Assembly (NCBI RefSeq): GCF_009730915.1
Contig: NC_052489.1
Location: forward strand, 1,426,001-1,490,000
DNA from: Dioscorea cayenensis subsp. rotundata
Taxonomy: Eukaryota > Streptophyta > Magnoliopsida > Dioscoreales > Dioscoreaceae
Length of the DNA: 64,000 bases
Direction: 5' to 3'
Shown: one piece after another, positions 47,200-58,979 of the stretch
Numbering within the stretch: the stretch's first letter is position 1
Layout: every line of letters starts with the position of its first letter
Made by a program: the position numbers and the translations under genes
Notes under the pieces: generated by a model
Database searches by the model: none
The model's input: only the letters and a program-made list of their open reading frames with translations
What the model was told of the DNA's origin: nothing

Positions 47200-47506
47200 T
47201 AACACCAAAAGCTGAATATTTGCCAACACAATGATAACATTAAGCATGAGAAACACATATTAACATTAACCCAAACGAATTGCATTGATTCTTGATCATT
47301 ATAATACAAATATGAAAAAGTGGAGCAAAATGTAGATCAATGTATGAAAAAACCAATGATATCATTAGCCCATGATATAAACAGCACATATTGCACTGGT
47401 AATGCAAGTATTTCAGTTTATCATGTCAATGCGTTTGTCATAATATCATAGTTTGTTTTCCAATTCATGATCATTAGCAGAATAATCCAAAAAGAAAATG
47501 TAAGGA

Positions 47507-47590
47507 TCTGCCTCAGTGGTAGTGACAATCAATAATCGTCATGTTCATTTTGATTCTGCTAATAAATGCATATTATACATCATGAGCAGA
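47507..47590 (-). ncRNA. C/D-box snoRNA candidate B1 (U16-like, 18S guide)
   Basis: Counterpart of A1. Box C ATGATGT, box D CTGA and the full guide ATTGTCACTACC are unchanged, while the body differs at several sites. The terminal stem is shortened to TCTGC/GCAGA. Conservation of boxes and guide with a changed body fits a functional RNA. Confidence 0.75.
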
Positions 47591-47690
47591 CCAGTTTGAT
47601 AACAAAAAAGATTAAAAAAACACACACAGAGAAACAAGAACAGAGCCTGAATTAAAACAACTATAAGACACAAAATTCCATTTGCATCAG

Positions 47691-47772
47691 AGAGATTCCC
47701 AATGACTAAAGTCATCATCCTCAAGTAATGAGGAATGCTGATGTCCCTGTCTTGTTTCTCATCACTTGCAAA
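47691..47772 (-). ncRNA. C/D-box snoRNA candidate B2 (25S guide type)
   Basis: Counterpart of A2 with stem TTTGCA/TGCAAA, box C GTGATGA, internal GATGATGA, box D CTGA, and guides TTGGGAATCTCT and AGACAGGGACA intact. Confidence 0.72.
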
Positions 47773-48053
47773 TACACTACACTGCAACCTCAAAACAGTT
47801 TCATAAAACTACATACAAGCATTTAAGTGCAGATCAAACTTTGACAATCAAAAGGATTAATCAGGCATTAAAGATATAAACTTTGTAGCAAAAGAAGCAT
47901 CTTTGATGAGAATACCACACCAAGATCAAATTTTTACCAGAGGAATGAACTTTGCAACAGAGGATAGAGCTTTCAAGCAACAAACTATAGGCATAAACAA
48001 AACCATTGTGAAGGCCAAGGAAATCACAGAAAAAACATCAGAAATAGGGATGG

Positions 48054-48124
48054 AATGCCTCAGATTAGATACTTTTCATGGTAATCAGATTACTCAAAGT
48101 ATATTTAAACCCATCAACGGCATT
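48054..48124 (-). ncRNA. C/D-box snoRNA candidate B4 (orphan guide)
   Basis: Identical over 71 nt to A4, with the AATGCC/GGCATT stem and two CTGA boxes. Target unknown. Confidence 0.5.
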
Positions 48125-48168
48125 ACGATGCTGAATTGATAAAATTGGAAACAGAGATGAGAGCTCAC

Positions 48169-48260
48169 CAGCGAGAAGAAGGTAGATGAAGAGAGGCGCT
48201 GCTGCGCTAGGGTTAGGGTTTTGCAAAGGGATAAAGCGGTGCTTTATATATATAGAAGAA
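48169..48260 (-). ncRNA. First exon, telo-box and TATA box of snoRNA host transcript B
   Basis: On the minus strand a TATATATATAAA (about 48256-48243) precedes a telo-box AAACCCTAACCC (48221-48209) and an exon ending CTG|GTGAGC at 48169. In block A the TATA run has been replaced by TATCTATAGAAA. Confidence 0.5.
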
Positions 48261-48467
48261 GGTTCTGGCTTCACCGAACCCAACACATCAACCTGGGTTA
48301 GATCGAGTCAGGTTCGTCGTTCTAAGAGAGTTCAGGCTTAATATTATTGATAATTGATGATTAATAAAAAATTAATTACCAAAGAAATATGTTATAAAAA
48401 TATCAAGTTAGGGACAATGTGGAAATATATTTTTACATAAACTCAAATAATATTTGAAAAACAATGT

Positions 48468-48877
48468 GATGAACCACTACTTAGTGTATTGGTATATTAT
48501 TTGGATAGTGAATGTGCTGACTCAGAGTCGAATCTTTGGGTCAGTGGTAATGTTATAATATTGTACACATACATGTAAATATTATATAAATACTGTAATT
48601 GTATTGTTCATTTACTATTTATGGGTCATTTATAGGAGGATATCATTTTCCTCCCTCGAGAGTTGCAAGGCATGGAGGATTTATTAACTTGGTTTGGTTT
48701 TTGAAATATCTTTTGGACGTGCACATGGTAAAAATTTAATTGCTTCAAGTGACGTCTGCCCGAATTAATAAATCTTAGGGATTCGTTAAGCTATTATAAC
48801 TGGTGCACCTCTCTATTTTTCTGTCTTTTGACACCTTATTGTGGGGCGGAGCTTGTCGTCTTTGTAAAAAAAAAAAA
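48468..48877 (+). mobile_element. SINE-like retroposon with A tail, absent from block A
   Basis: A roughly 410-bp insertion relative to block A. A tRNA-like head (ACTTAGTGTATTGGTA, then AGAGTCGAATCTTTGGG as box B), no ORF, and a 12-A tail at 48866-48877. The flanks AATG/AATGA may be remains of a target duplication. A 5'-truncated LINE is the alternative. Confidence 0.5.
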
Positions 48878-49582
48878 TGACGGTCAAATGCTTAGAAATA
48901 CTTATCATATTTAATAAATTATGATAAAATATCATGTATAAAACAATTAGTCAAATATTTTTAAATAAGTCGATGTCATATCTGGTAAATTATGCATACA
49001 TTCATCAAGTCTTCCCCGCATTTTCTATTATTTTTTCTGTTTAAATTATTAGTTTCTTAAATAATAATTTTATTCTTAATATTGTTAATTTTAAAAACCC
49101 GTGATCATAAAGCAGAGTCACCAACTGTTTTGATGGTAAAACTATTGGTGGTCTTTTGACAGTTGCGGGTTAAAAACCCTAAATTTGTATAATTTATAAT
49201 AATATTTATGTAAGATTTCAGAGGCCATCCATTGTTTACAGTATTATTCAAATGAGTTTTAATAAATTTTTTTTTGGAAAAAATTGTATCTCTGTTTTTC
49301 AGGGTCATATAGCAAAAAATTTATTACCATGGTATATTTATTGCAAATCTTTTGAGAGTACAGATTTTCATAGTCTTATATGTCATTTAATTAAATTAAT
49401 AAGTAAACTAAAATAACTAATTAATGTATTTCAATACATGTTTATCATTGATAAATTTATGTGAAATATAGTTGCTGAGTAAGAAACAAAATTAAATAAT
49501 ATAAATTTTAAGAAGTTAGTACCAAATATTGGGGTATGAATTAAAAAAATTTCCAACAAAATTATAATTTATCCCTTCCGAC
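48878..49582. other. AT-rich spacer, right flank of block B
   Basis: Contains ACTTATCATATTTAATAAAT (about 48900), the empty site matching the MITE insertion in block A. No gene. Confidence 0.5.
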
Positions 49583-50159
49583 TAGACCTGTCTATGGGCC
49601 GGGCCGAGCTGGGTTCGGGCCGGACTTGAATCAAAATTACTAAAATTCAACATTGACCAAGCCCGGCCCGGCTCGAAAATTCGGTCCTTAATCATTGTCC
49701 AAACTCGCCCAAATTTAATGACCTCTACCCAAGGCCCGCCCAAGCCCGCCCAAATAGTTTTTATTAAATAATATATAAATTATAAAAAAATTAACAATAT
49801 TATTAATATATGGATATGACCAAATATTATTCTACAAAATAATTAAAAGTTAAAATACCAAATATAAATCTTTATTTAATTAAAACAACTAAAATTCAAA
49901 TCATTATAATTAATGGCAATCAAATATATATATATATATTGTATAAGTATATACCAACCTAATTAATAAATATATTTTATAATACGGGTCGAGCCAGGTC
50001 GGGCTTTTAACAACAAAACCCAAACCCGGCCCATTTTTTAAACGGGCTTATTTTTTTGTCCAAAGCCCGGACATCGGGCCTTATATATTTGTTCAAACCC
50101 GTCCAAATTTCGGATGGGCCTCGGGATTGGACGGGTAGCCCGGCCCTGGGACAGGTCTA
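49583..50159. mobile_element. Non-autonomous hAT-type element, 577 bp
   Basis: Terminal inverted repeats TAGACCTGTCTATGGGCCGG and, at the right end, the complement of TAGACCTGTCCCAGGGCCGG. An approximate 8-bp target duplication flanks it, CTTCCGAC (49575-49582) and CTTCCCGAC (50160-50168). Subterminal GGGCCGGGC/GCCCGGCCC repeats are abundant. No ORF. The neighbouring repeat copy at about 50845-50870 shows the empty site. Confidence 0.8.
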
Positions 50160-50880
50160 CTTCCCGACTCCATCAAACAATAATTGAAATTTTTTTTCTT
50201 ATTTTTAAAAATCAGAAACCATTACATCATAATCATATCATGCCCTATCACACATCAATCACTTATAACTTTTTGCTATGCGAATATTGCACATCACTTT
50301 TGTCATGTCATTAGTTTAATCGATAAAAATCATAGCTCTAGAGAAAAAAACATTTGTAAAATTTTATTAGTTAGTCCTTGACATTTTTATAAATGGAGTT
50401 ATCTAAGAACAAAAATTAGTGTTCATCAACTTGGTTTTTTAATAAATTAGTATATATAATATAAAAAATATAATTTTATAAAAATATTTGTATTTGTATT
50501 TTTTTTGTCTTCATCACTTTTTACTAATTGACTAAAAAATTTGGCCCCATAAAAGAAAAATCTGATAATATTCCTTGTTTAGGGTAGATTTTTAAGGTTC
50601 CGAATAGAGATTAGGGGTTCACATTTAAGGTTTCCAGAAAAAAAAATTAAGTGGTCATTTTATAGTTTTTCACCATGTCACTTATTGTAAAAAAAATTAA
50701 AAAATTAGCCCTCACTGTTTAGTTTTTCACCAAACAATTTGTTCAGGAAGTAAGAAACAAAATTAAATAATAAAAAAATTATGAAATTAGTACCAAGTAT
50801 GGGGGTGTGAATAAAAATTTTTCCAAGAAAATTATGATTTCTCTCTTCGGACTCCCACAAATAAAAAGATGAAATTTTAG
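50160..50880. other. AT-rich duplicated spacer
   Basis: Part of a local duplication: about 49430-50600 resembles 50735-51420 (shared TTCCAA-AAAATTATGATTT and ATGCCCTATCACAC blocks). No gene. Confidence 0.5.
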
Positions 50881-51097
50881 GACCACTGAACTAGCCCAGC
50901 GGTAACTACCATGTAATATCATTGAGAGAATTTTGAGTTTGAGTCATTCAACTCGCATTATAAATATCTCTTGTACTTTCCTCCGAAATTGCATGATAGA
51001 ATGGGTTTATTTTTAGAAGGTCATTCAACTTACACTGATGAATCTGTATATATGTCTATGATTTGATTTAGTGGTTGTCACATTTGTCAAAAAAAAA
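50881..51097 (+). mobile_element. SINE with tRNA-derived head and A tail
   Basis: The head ACTAGCCCAGCGGTAACTAC (box A) and TTGAGTTTGAGTC (box B-like) are typical of plant SINEs. The element ends ACATTTGTC followed by an A tail at about 51087-51097. Flanks TGAAATTTT and TGAATTTTG may be the target duplication. The related duplicate at 50180-50200 lacks it. Confidence 0.7.
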
Positions 51098-53030
51098 AAG
51101 AAAAATTGAATTTTGTTTTCTTAATATTTTAAAAATCAGAAACCATTAAAATTATGCCCTATCACACTTTAACCACTTATGCCCTATCACACTTTAATCA
51201 CTCATTGATATGCTAATGTTTTGCATCACTTATGTCACGTCACCAGTTTAATCTATAAAAATTATATATTTAGAAAAAAAAAATATTTGTAAAATTTTTA
51301 TTTAAAATATGATTTTGTGAAAATCTTTTTTTTCCTTTATCACTTTTTACTTATTCACTAAAAAAAAATCTTTGACCTCTCTTGAAAATTTTTCACTCTC
51401 ATAAAATAAATCTCTGACTCCATTCCAATCGATGAGTGGAGTGTTATAAAGATATGATATGATACAATGGTGCCATTTGATCCTTAATCTTCCTAAATTA
51501 TGTTTACCATTTCTTTTTATTTTTTTCTAAATTTTCTATGATATTTTCCGTTTTAAATATTTTAAAATTTTTTATTTTATTTTTATTATCTACTCCTTTC
51601 ATCTCATTATAAATATCAATCTTATAAGTTTTACAAAGCCTAAGGCAAGTAATTGAAATTAAAAAATTCATGAACATTAAATTTAATTTCCTCATTTTAC
51701 CATTTCTCTTTCCATCCACTAAATAGGTGTATTAAGATAACATCAATAGAGAACAATGTATTTAAGTAGATTGATAAAATTAATATTTAAATTAAATATC
51801 TATACATATTATTAAAGTAGATGTATAATCTACTCCGAGAATGTTTTAAAAAACAATTTTAATTTTTTTAATTACATTTAAGTTTTTATTTATATTACTT
51901 ATAATATTAGTAATTGAAAAACATTGTTTACACCCAATTATTTATGTAATAAATGTCCATAAATTTTTGAAATCCAAAGAATAAAATAGTTTTTATGATA
52001 ATAGTTGTTTAATTATATTATTTTATATATGATATTGCTTCAAAACTCCACACAAAATTTTAAAAATTTCAATATAAAGCCGAAAAAATACCTAGTATAA
52101 ATATATAATTTACGATATGAAAAGCTATTGGTCCCCCTTAACTAAAAAGAGGGAGGAATACAAATGATATGAAAAGGTATATAAAAAATCCCTTTTATGA
52201 AAAGTCTACTTTCAATGTAATATCAACCAGAGAAATGCAATCACTAGATGATTCACTAGAGAACCACACCATATCTTATACTTTTATATAGTCATTACTA
52301 GGTACCTACGCATTTCCTATAAATCTATTATTTTTATTTTAAAAAAGGGAACGAATATGGTTCATTGAAGACTTCAAGTTTACAGGATGTGATTATCAAT
52401 ATTATTATTATTATTATTATTATTTAAAAGGGACACAGGATGTCATTATCAATATTTATTTTTGAAAGGGGTAAAAAATTATATACAAATATGACAATAC
52501 ACCAATTAAAGTGGATAAATAATTTTTTAAAAATTTATTAATTTTGTTAGACATACGATGAAATGGTTAATGACCTATTATTCGTACATCGAAAAATTAA
52601 ATCAAGCTAATAAACCATCCATGATATGTAATTATATAAGAGAGAAAATTACATTCTCCCACATTATTGTTACAGTATTCTATAAGATTTTTGTAGTATT
52701 GTTGTAGTTTTACCATTTCAGATTTGACTCTGAATTTTTTTGTTTTTCCATTTAAATAATAATCCAATCCCAGCCCATTATTAATATATAACAAGTAATT
52801 TATTATTAATATGTGAAAAAATTAACAAAGTGAGTGTATACAGCAATGGATTGAAAACATTTCTGTATTTCTTCATCATTCAAAGTATTAAACAAATTTC
52901 ATTTATTAAAATATTTTCACATTTACATTTAATTATTTATAATTTTATGAAAAAATTATCATAATCTTAAATTTAACTTCTTCATTATAAATTCGTTACA
53001 TTTTATAGATAATATTGATGCGTGGTTTTA
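51098..53030. other. AT-rich spacer with degraded repeat pieces
   Basis: Segments resemble 38380-39500 and 54940-55030 (for example CAATGTAATATCAACCAGAG at 52214). CTACTCCTTTCATCTCATTA at 51590 looks like the left end of an old Stowaway element. 51790-51990 resembles one unit of the 56266-57240 tandem repeat. An (ATT)n tract lies at about 52400-52424. No gene. Confidence 0.45.
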
Positions 53031-53213
53031 TAAATGTAACCCCCCACTTCAGCATAAATGAATACAAAGAGCAGAGGAAGCCAGACCACTTTTTTCCACT
53101 TCCTCTCTCAAGTTAGAATACTTTGCATCATCAAACTAGCTAGGAGCACATAAATAAAAATTTTAATTCTCTCAAACACTTAAATCTTTTTATATATTTA
53201 TATATTTTTATAT

Positions 53214-53529
53214 ATCTCTGTTTTTTAATTGTCACATTTAACTAATTCACACCAACTAAGAAAAAATGGTTAAAATTAGTTGATTACCTATATTTTATAA
53301 AAAAAGAATACATTACTTTTCAAAATTACCCCTATTTAAAACTCCACTAGTGGAGAATATAATTTAATGCTTAGTTGATTTTGATTTATTGAAAAATTGT
53401 ATAAGTACATTAAATTAAAGGGTAAATTTGGAAAAAATTATTTAATGTTGCACAAAGTTTCTAATGTGACAAGTAAAAAGAACATAGAAGCACTCTAAAA
53501 TGTGACAACTAAAAAGGAATGGAAGGAGT
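53214..53529. mobile_element. Degraded Stowaway-type MITE between duplicated flanks
   Basis: The right end AAGGAATGGAAGGAGTA and left end TCTGTTTTTTAATTGTCACA are inverted matches of the CTCC(C/T)TCC family. The DNA on either side (53030-53190 and 53570-53740, sharing CATAAATGAA, GGACCACTTTTT and ACTAGCTGGGAG-like blocks) is duplicated. Confidence 0.5.
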
Positions 53530-54247
53530 ATTGTATACTTCCCTTTACTTGAGTAAAAAAGATGCTTAAGTGAGGGAAGTGTCACTCCTCCCTGCCACTC
53601 ATAAATGAACACAAAAACATGGAGGAAATCGGACCACTTTTTCTCACTTCTTCTGTTTTTCAGTTTTTTTGAAATCAACATTCTCTCGAGTTGGAATACT
53701 TCGTACGAAACTAGCTGGGAGTACATAAATTAAAATTTTAACTCTCAAACACTTTAATCCTTTTATATATGTATATCTTTCTATATATTGTATAATTTTT
53801 CCCTTATTTCTCTTCAAGGGTTAATTAATAACACCCTTATTTTGTGCATAGTAAATGAGAGAATTAATGCTCTTTTTATATTTTCAAAAAGAAATCGAGC
53901 ATATATATGAATATTTCCTATATAACCCCAATACCTCTGCACCAATTAAGTTTACTACCAATTTTTTGTTTAATAATAGAGGAATAAATTAAGATTTATT
54001 AAATAATTCGCTAGAATAGTCAAAGTTCACATGTGCTTGGCAAAAATGTTGGTCATAAACTAATTTAAACCCACTAAGAAATTATTTTTAAAAATCCTAT
54101 AAAAAAACACAAATTCAACCTTTAATAAGTATGGAAGAGTTGCTACTATTTTGTCCTATTATAATTTATTTCATTGACCTTGACAAACAGCAGTACCCAA
54201 GATGTTGATGTAAACCAAAATTCTGTCAACAATAAATTATTAATTTT

Positions 54248-54291
<44 letters not shown>

Positions 54292-54640
54292 TGCTACACT
54301 CAAATATCACGTGAGAAGTAAGGTTTTTTCCGCATTCAAATAAATTGTCTCGGCAAAACTTGCTTTCATGTGACCCTTGTAATGGAAAATGGCCTATGAC
54401 ATGACTTGTTATATCAGTATATTGTTAACACCATAATTCATAAAAAAAAAACCCAAATCTTAATGATCTAATTAGATGAAAATAATAAATGAAATACATG
54501 ATCCAATTGAAATATTCGATACTATGGTGTCCAAATTTGGATTTTTCAAATAGTTCAGTGATTAGTTGTATAGTTTAAACAAAAATTTATTTATGTGGTT
54601 TAAAAAAATAATAATAAAAAAAATCATGACAATTCATAGT
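53530..54640. other. CHX-upstream-like DNA without a CHX gene
   Basis: About 53750-54250 resembles the DNA upstream of both CHX genes (GGTTAATTAATAACACCCTT, AAACTAATTTAAACCCA). An (AAT)n microsatellite lies at 54250-54291. No CHX exon follows. Confidence 0.55.
54250..54291. repeat. (AAT)n microsatellite, about 14 units
   Basis: Directly visible. Confidence 0.95.
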
Positions 54641-54641
54641 T

Positions 54642-54811
54642 GTTTTTTTTTAAAGGCCACAAACGCCTAGTCAGGGATATGCATGTGTGTGGAGCAAAGC
54701 TCAATGTCATCCTATACCCTGGACATTAGATTCGATCTCGGATTCTCCCCAAAACAAATATTTTACACAAAAAACTTGGTATCAATTGACCTAAAAACAG
54801 TTAGTGGTAAC
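54642..54811 (-). mobile_element. Full SINE with 8-bp target duplication
   Basis: On the minus strand: box A TTAGGTCAATTGATACC, box B GAGATCGAATCT, a body ending TTTGTGGCCTTT and an A tail at 54651-54643. Flanked by TCATAGTT at 54634-54641 and 54812-54819. The same family as 9556-9668. Confidence 0.8.
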
Positions 54812-56265
54812 TCATAGTTTAGTTATTACTTTTTTACGTATAGGCACATTTTTTTTAACTTTTTATGAAAATAATAATTTTTTACAAAGAATTATTCATT
54901 TCGAAGTGTGAAGTATTGTATTTTCATTTTCAATGTAATTGTAACCAGAGAAATGGAATCACAGGAGATCCACTCGGACCACAGTCTACTCTTTTATTTT
55001 TCTATACCCATCACTAGTTATCTTATTAATTTATTTTTTTTTTACTGACTATTGGTTTGATATTGACACGGTTTTTATGAATGTGATCTTTAGAGATTTT
55101 TCATATTTTATCACTTATCTCAACGTGAATACTTTATGTCATTATTATTAGTAAAATCATAATTTAACGTGAATACTTTATAGTTTATGCCATTATTATT
55201 ACTAAAGTCATGATATATATATTAATAAGATGGATGAAATTAAAAAAAAAAAAAAGCTGAATTAATGTTTATTAAATATCTAAACGTGATATTGATAATT
55301 AATTTAAAATAAAAACAAAAATTATCCCAAAAAATTCATATATCAGGGATTAATCCTACTGAAAAAAGTAATTATATAAAAAACTTAAATTTTACTATAT
55401 GCAGCGTGGGTATAGATTTATCCGTTTATGTCTTTATGGTCTAAAGTTTATAATTTAAATTTCATGTCACCGAATGAAAATACATGGACTGTATAATAAA
55501 TATGTGTATCCCTCACTTATTGCATACGTAAAAAAAAAAAAAATAAAATAAAAAACTTAAGTTACATATACCCCCACTTTTTAAAATTTGGAATGGGGGA
55601 GAATCAACTAAGGATATATTCCCACTTTTTAAAATTTACATATTTTCTATATATTTTATAATTTACCTTTATGTCTCTAAAAATTTCCTTTTGGAGTTAA
55701 TTAATAACACCCTTATTTTGAACGCCTTAGCTAAGGCGCAGTCTATCAAATTTTATAATCCAGATGAGGGAATTAATGCTCATATTATATTTTCTAAAGA
55801 AATTGGGCATTTATGAATATTTCCTATATAACCATAATACCTCTGTCTTAATTATTAACTGGCAATTCTTATTTAATAATAATAGGGATATTCTAAACAT
55901 TCAAAATTACATATGTAATGGTATACTATTTTATAATATTGTTATTAGATTGAAAGGTAATTTATAGATTTTTTGTTGTTGTTAGACGAGATGTGATTTA
56001 TCGATCGAAATGTTGGATAACTAAGAAATAACATATTCAAGCAATTAACAATTTATTATTAATAATTTAAGAGAGAATCAATTAAAATGTCATGAGCATA
56101 TTCTTAAAAAAAAACCCATTAATGCTTCCATAAGATATGTTGAATTTCTGCTTACGAAAGGCCACTGAAAGACCTAAAAATAATGTAAATTTTTAACTAA
56201 CGAAATGACATAATTTGGTTTATTTGGTATTTTGACTTTGATAGAGCATTATAAAAATTTATACG
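54812..56265. other. AT-rich spacer, another CHX-upstream-like copy
   Basis: About 55620-55870 resembles 53750-53930 and 40410-40540. It contains an insertion with the palindrome GCCTTAGCTAAGGC (about 55724-55737). No gene. Confidence 0.5.
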
Positions 56266-57240
56266 TATATTTAAAGTAGATGTATAATCTTCCGTGAGAG
56301 CATTTCAAATAACAGTTATAAATATTTTTTTAAAATATTATTACATTTAAATATTTTTTTGCATTAATTACGGCATTACTAATAAAAGCATCTCATGGAA
56401 CAATGATAAATATTTTTTAAAATATTATTACACTTAAATATTTGTTTGCATTAATTATGGCATTACTAATAGAAAGGTTTAATTATATTAATGAATTTTA
56501 TATTAATATTTCATTTAAACTTTCAAAGACAATTACAATTACTGAAAAATATTTGTTTTTGTAGAAATATGTATATCAACGGTTTACATTATTATGAGTT
56601 ATTTAAGTATGATTTTTTTAGGCCAATTTGCAAATAATAATTGAAAAGAAGCATTTGCTTTGGTTTATATATAAGCAAATTAGAAGTACATATATTTAAA
56701 GTAATGTATAATCTGTCTTCAGAGCATTTCAATAAACAATTATAATTTTTTTAAAAAATATTATTGCACTTAAATATTTGTTTGCATTAATTATGGCATT
56801 ACTAATAGAAAGGTTTAAATGCATTCATTAATTTTGTATTAATATTTCATTAAACCTTTAAAAGGCAATTATAATGATTGAAAATATTTATTTTGTAGAA
56901 ATATGTATTCCAACGATTTACATTATTATGAGTTATTTAAGCATGATTTTTTAGGCCAATTTACAAGTAATAATTGAAAAGAAACATTTGCTTTGGTCTA
57001 TATGTAAACAAATTATAAGAATATATATTTAAAGTAGATGTATAATATGCCCTAAGAACATTTCAAGGAATAATTATATATTTTTTTAATATTAGTGCAC
57101 TTAAATATTTGTTTACATTAATTATGGCATTAATAATAGAAAGGTTTAATTGTATGCATTAAATTTATATTAATATTTTATAAAAACTTTCAAAAATAAT
57201 TATAATGTTTGAAAATATTTGTTTTATACCTTTCGTTTTT
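56266..57240. repeat. Tandem repeat, about 2.8 units of roughly 333 bp
   Basis: TATATTTAAAG recurs at 56266, 56691 and 57024. CATTAATTATGGCATTACTA and AAAGGTTTAA recur in each unit. The first unit is longer because of an extra 75-bp internal duplication. No coding content. Confidence 0.85.
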
Positions 57241-57567
57241 AATTAATTTTTGTAATTATTTTTTCTACCTTTCTTTTCTTTTCTATTTTTTTCTTTTTAT
57301 TTTTTATTTTTTTATGGGTGGTTCTCATATTAGGTATTGTTTTATTAGCATCTCTTTTATTTATTTACAAAACTACTACAAAAGCAAGGAATTTACATAG
57401 TAAAAAGTTAATGTAGCTGATTTTAAATAGTTATGACTAATTGGGTGTTGCTGTGTATCAAATTTTCAAGCATATTGTCTATATAATCAAATAGTTTTGA
57501 CTTTGAACTAAATAATAAATAGATTTAAAATTTAAACTATTTAAATTGTTTAGGAGCAAAATTAAGG

Positions 57568-58250
57568 GCCTGTTCGGCAAGAAGGATAAAACATTCACGG
57601 ATAGGATATGTGAATTGGATAATGGTAAGAAAGTATATGAGCATGCTCATATACTATCAAGTGTTTGATATACACCAGATAAACTATCATTTAGTTATCT
57701 TATTTTACGTTTGAAGTAGACTAGATAATTATATATAAATAAGCATGATTATTTTTTATAATATAGGTATATATATATTTTTTTAATTTGACTTTTTTTT
57801 TCTTTTTCTTATGATTTTCATTGGTATATTTATTATAGTTTTTATTAAATTATTAACAAAATATATAACTTATAAATAATAAAATACATGTAAAATAATT
57901 ATATTTGAGCATATTTCATATGAAAATCAACCATTTCATATGGAAAAAAAATCTTACTTAGGGAAGTTGATGTCACATTTGGTTGTTGATAAGGTTCTTA
58001 TCCAAGCTTTAGGATCGACGATCAAAAGAATGATACCATGAAACCCTAGATCAAGGTGAAAAACTAAATAAATTGATAAAAAAACAAATTTAATTTTTAT
58101 TCTATACTACATGTTTCTATAATGACTCTCCCATAATATTAATTATGATGTGGTCAATGGAATAAAATAAAGTAATAGAATAAAAATATGAAGATAACAG
58201 GAGGATATAATAACTTATCTCATCTAGATGCTTATCATGTTCACCAAATG
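57568..58250. mobile_element. Possible MITE or small DNA transposon remnant
   Basis: It begins GGGCCTGTTCGGCAAGAAGG and ends near ATGTTCACCAAATGAGC, a weak inverted match. The CHX-upstream homology resumes right after it (58255). No ORF. The ends and family are uncertain. Confidence 0.35.
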
Positions 58251-58861
58251 AGCTATACTGTATAAATAATGACAAATAAAATTATTGCGATGCCCTTACG
58301 ACATCAATTAATAACTAATATATCCTTTTTAAAAAAATCACAATTGATGTCTAATGTAAAACAGATCTAAACTTGTTTGGTCTGATATGTGGTCTTTAGT
58401 GATCATTAATGTTAAAATTACTATCTAATTAATTAAGTTTTATTAAATAATAATAATTGGCTAGAATAGTCAAAAGCACACATGTTCTCAGCAATTATGT
58501 CGGTCATAATAAACTAATTTAAACCCATTCAAAATTGATTTTTTAAAATAAATCCATATAAAAACTCAAATTCAACATTGACCAAGGAAGGGATTGATGC
58601 CATAAAATTGTCCTTTTATAATTTATTATATTTGACTTTTAATCAAAAACAGTACGATAAACCCCTGTGATCTAAGCACCAAAATTCTTCCACCAATAAA
58701 ATTAATTTATTTTTTAAAACGATGTAAAAAATATAATTTTTTAAAATATAAAAAAATAATAAATTAAATTACAAAGAAACCCCATCAGGGGTATATCGGT
58801 CAAATTTCCTAGGGTAGGGTTACAAACTTAAAATCAATAAATAAAGAAATTCCCCAAAATT

Positions 58862-58909
<48 letters not shown>

Positions 58910-58930
58910 AATAGAGAGAGAGAGAGAGAA
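58862..58930. repeat. (CT)n(AT)n(AG)n inverted microsatellite in the CHX 5' leader
   Basis: About 12 CT, 12 AT and 9 AG units in a row. The CT and AG arms are complementary, so the transcript could fold into a long hairpin 50 bases before the start codon. Confidence 0.9.
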
Positions 58931-58979
58931 TTCATTGAGTTCTTCGAGCTTTGATCGGAGATTGAGAGGAGGAAGCGAG

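Noticed and set aside
57209-57400. 63-residue Phe-rich frame
   Set aside because: T-rich low-complexity sequence at the edge of the 333-bp array, not a membrane protein.
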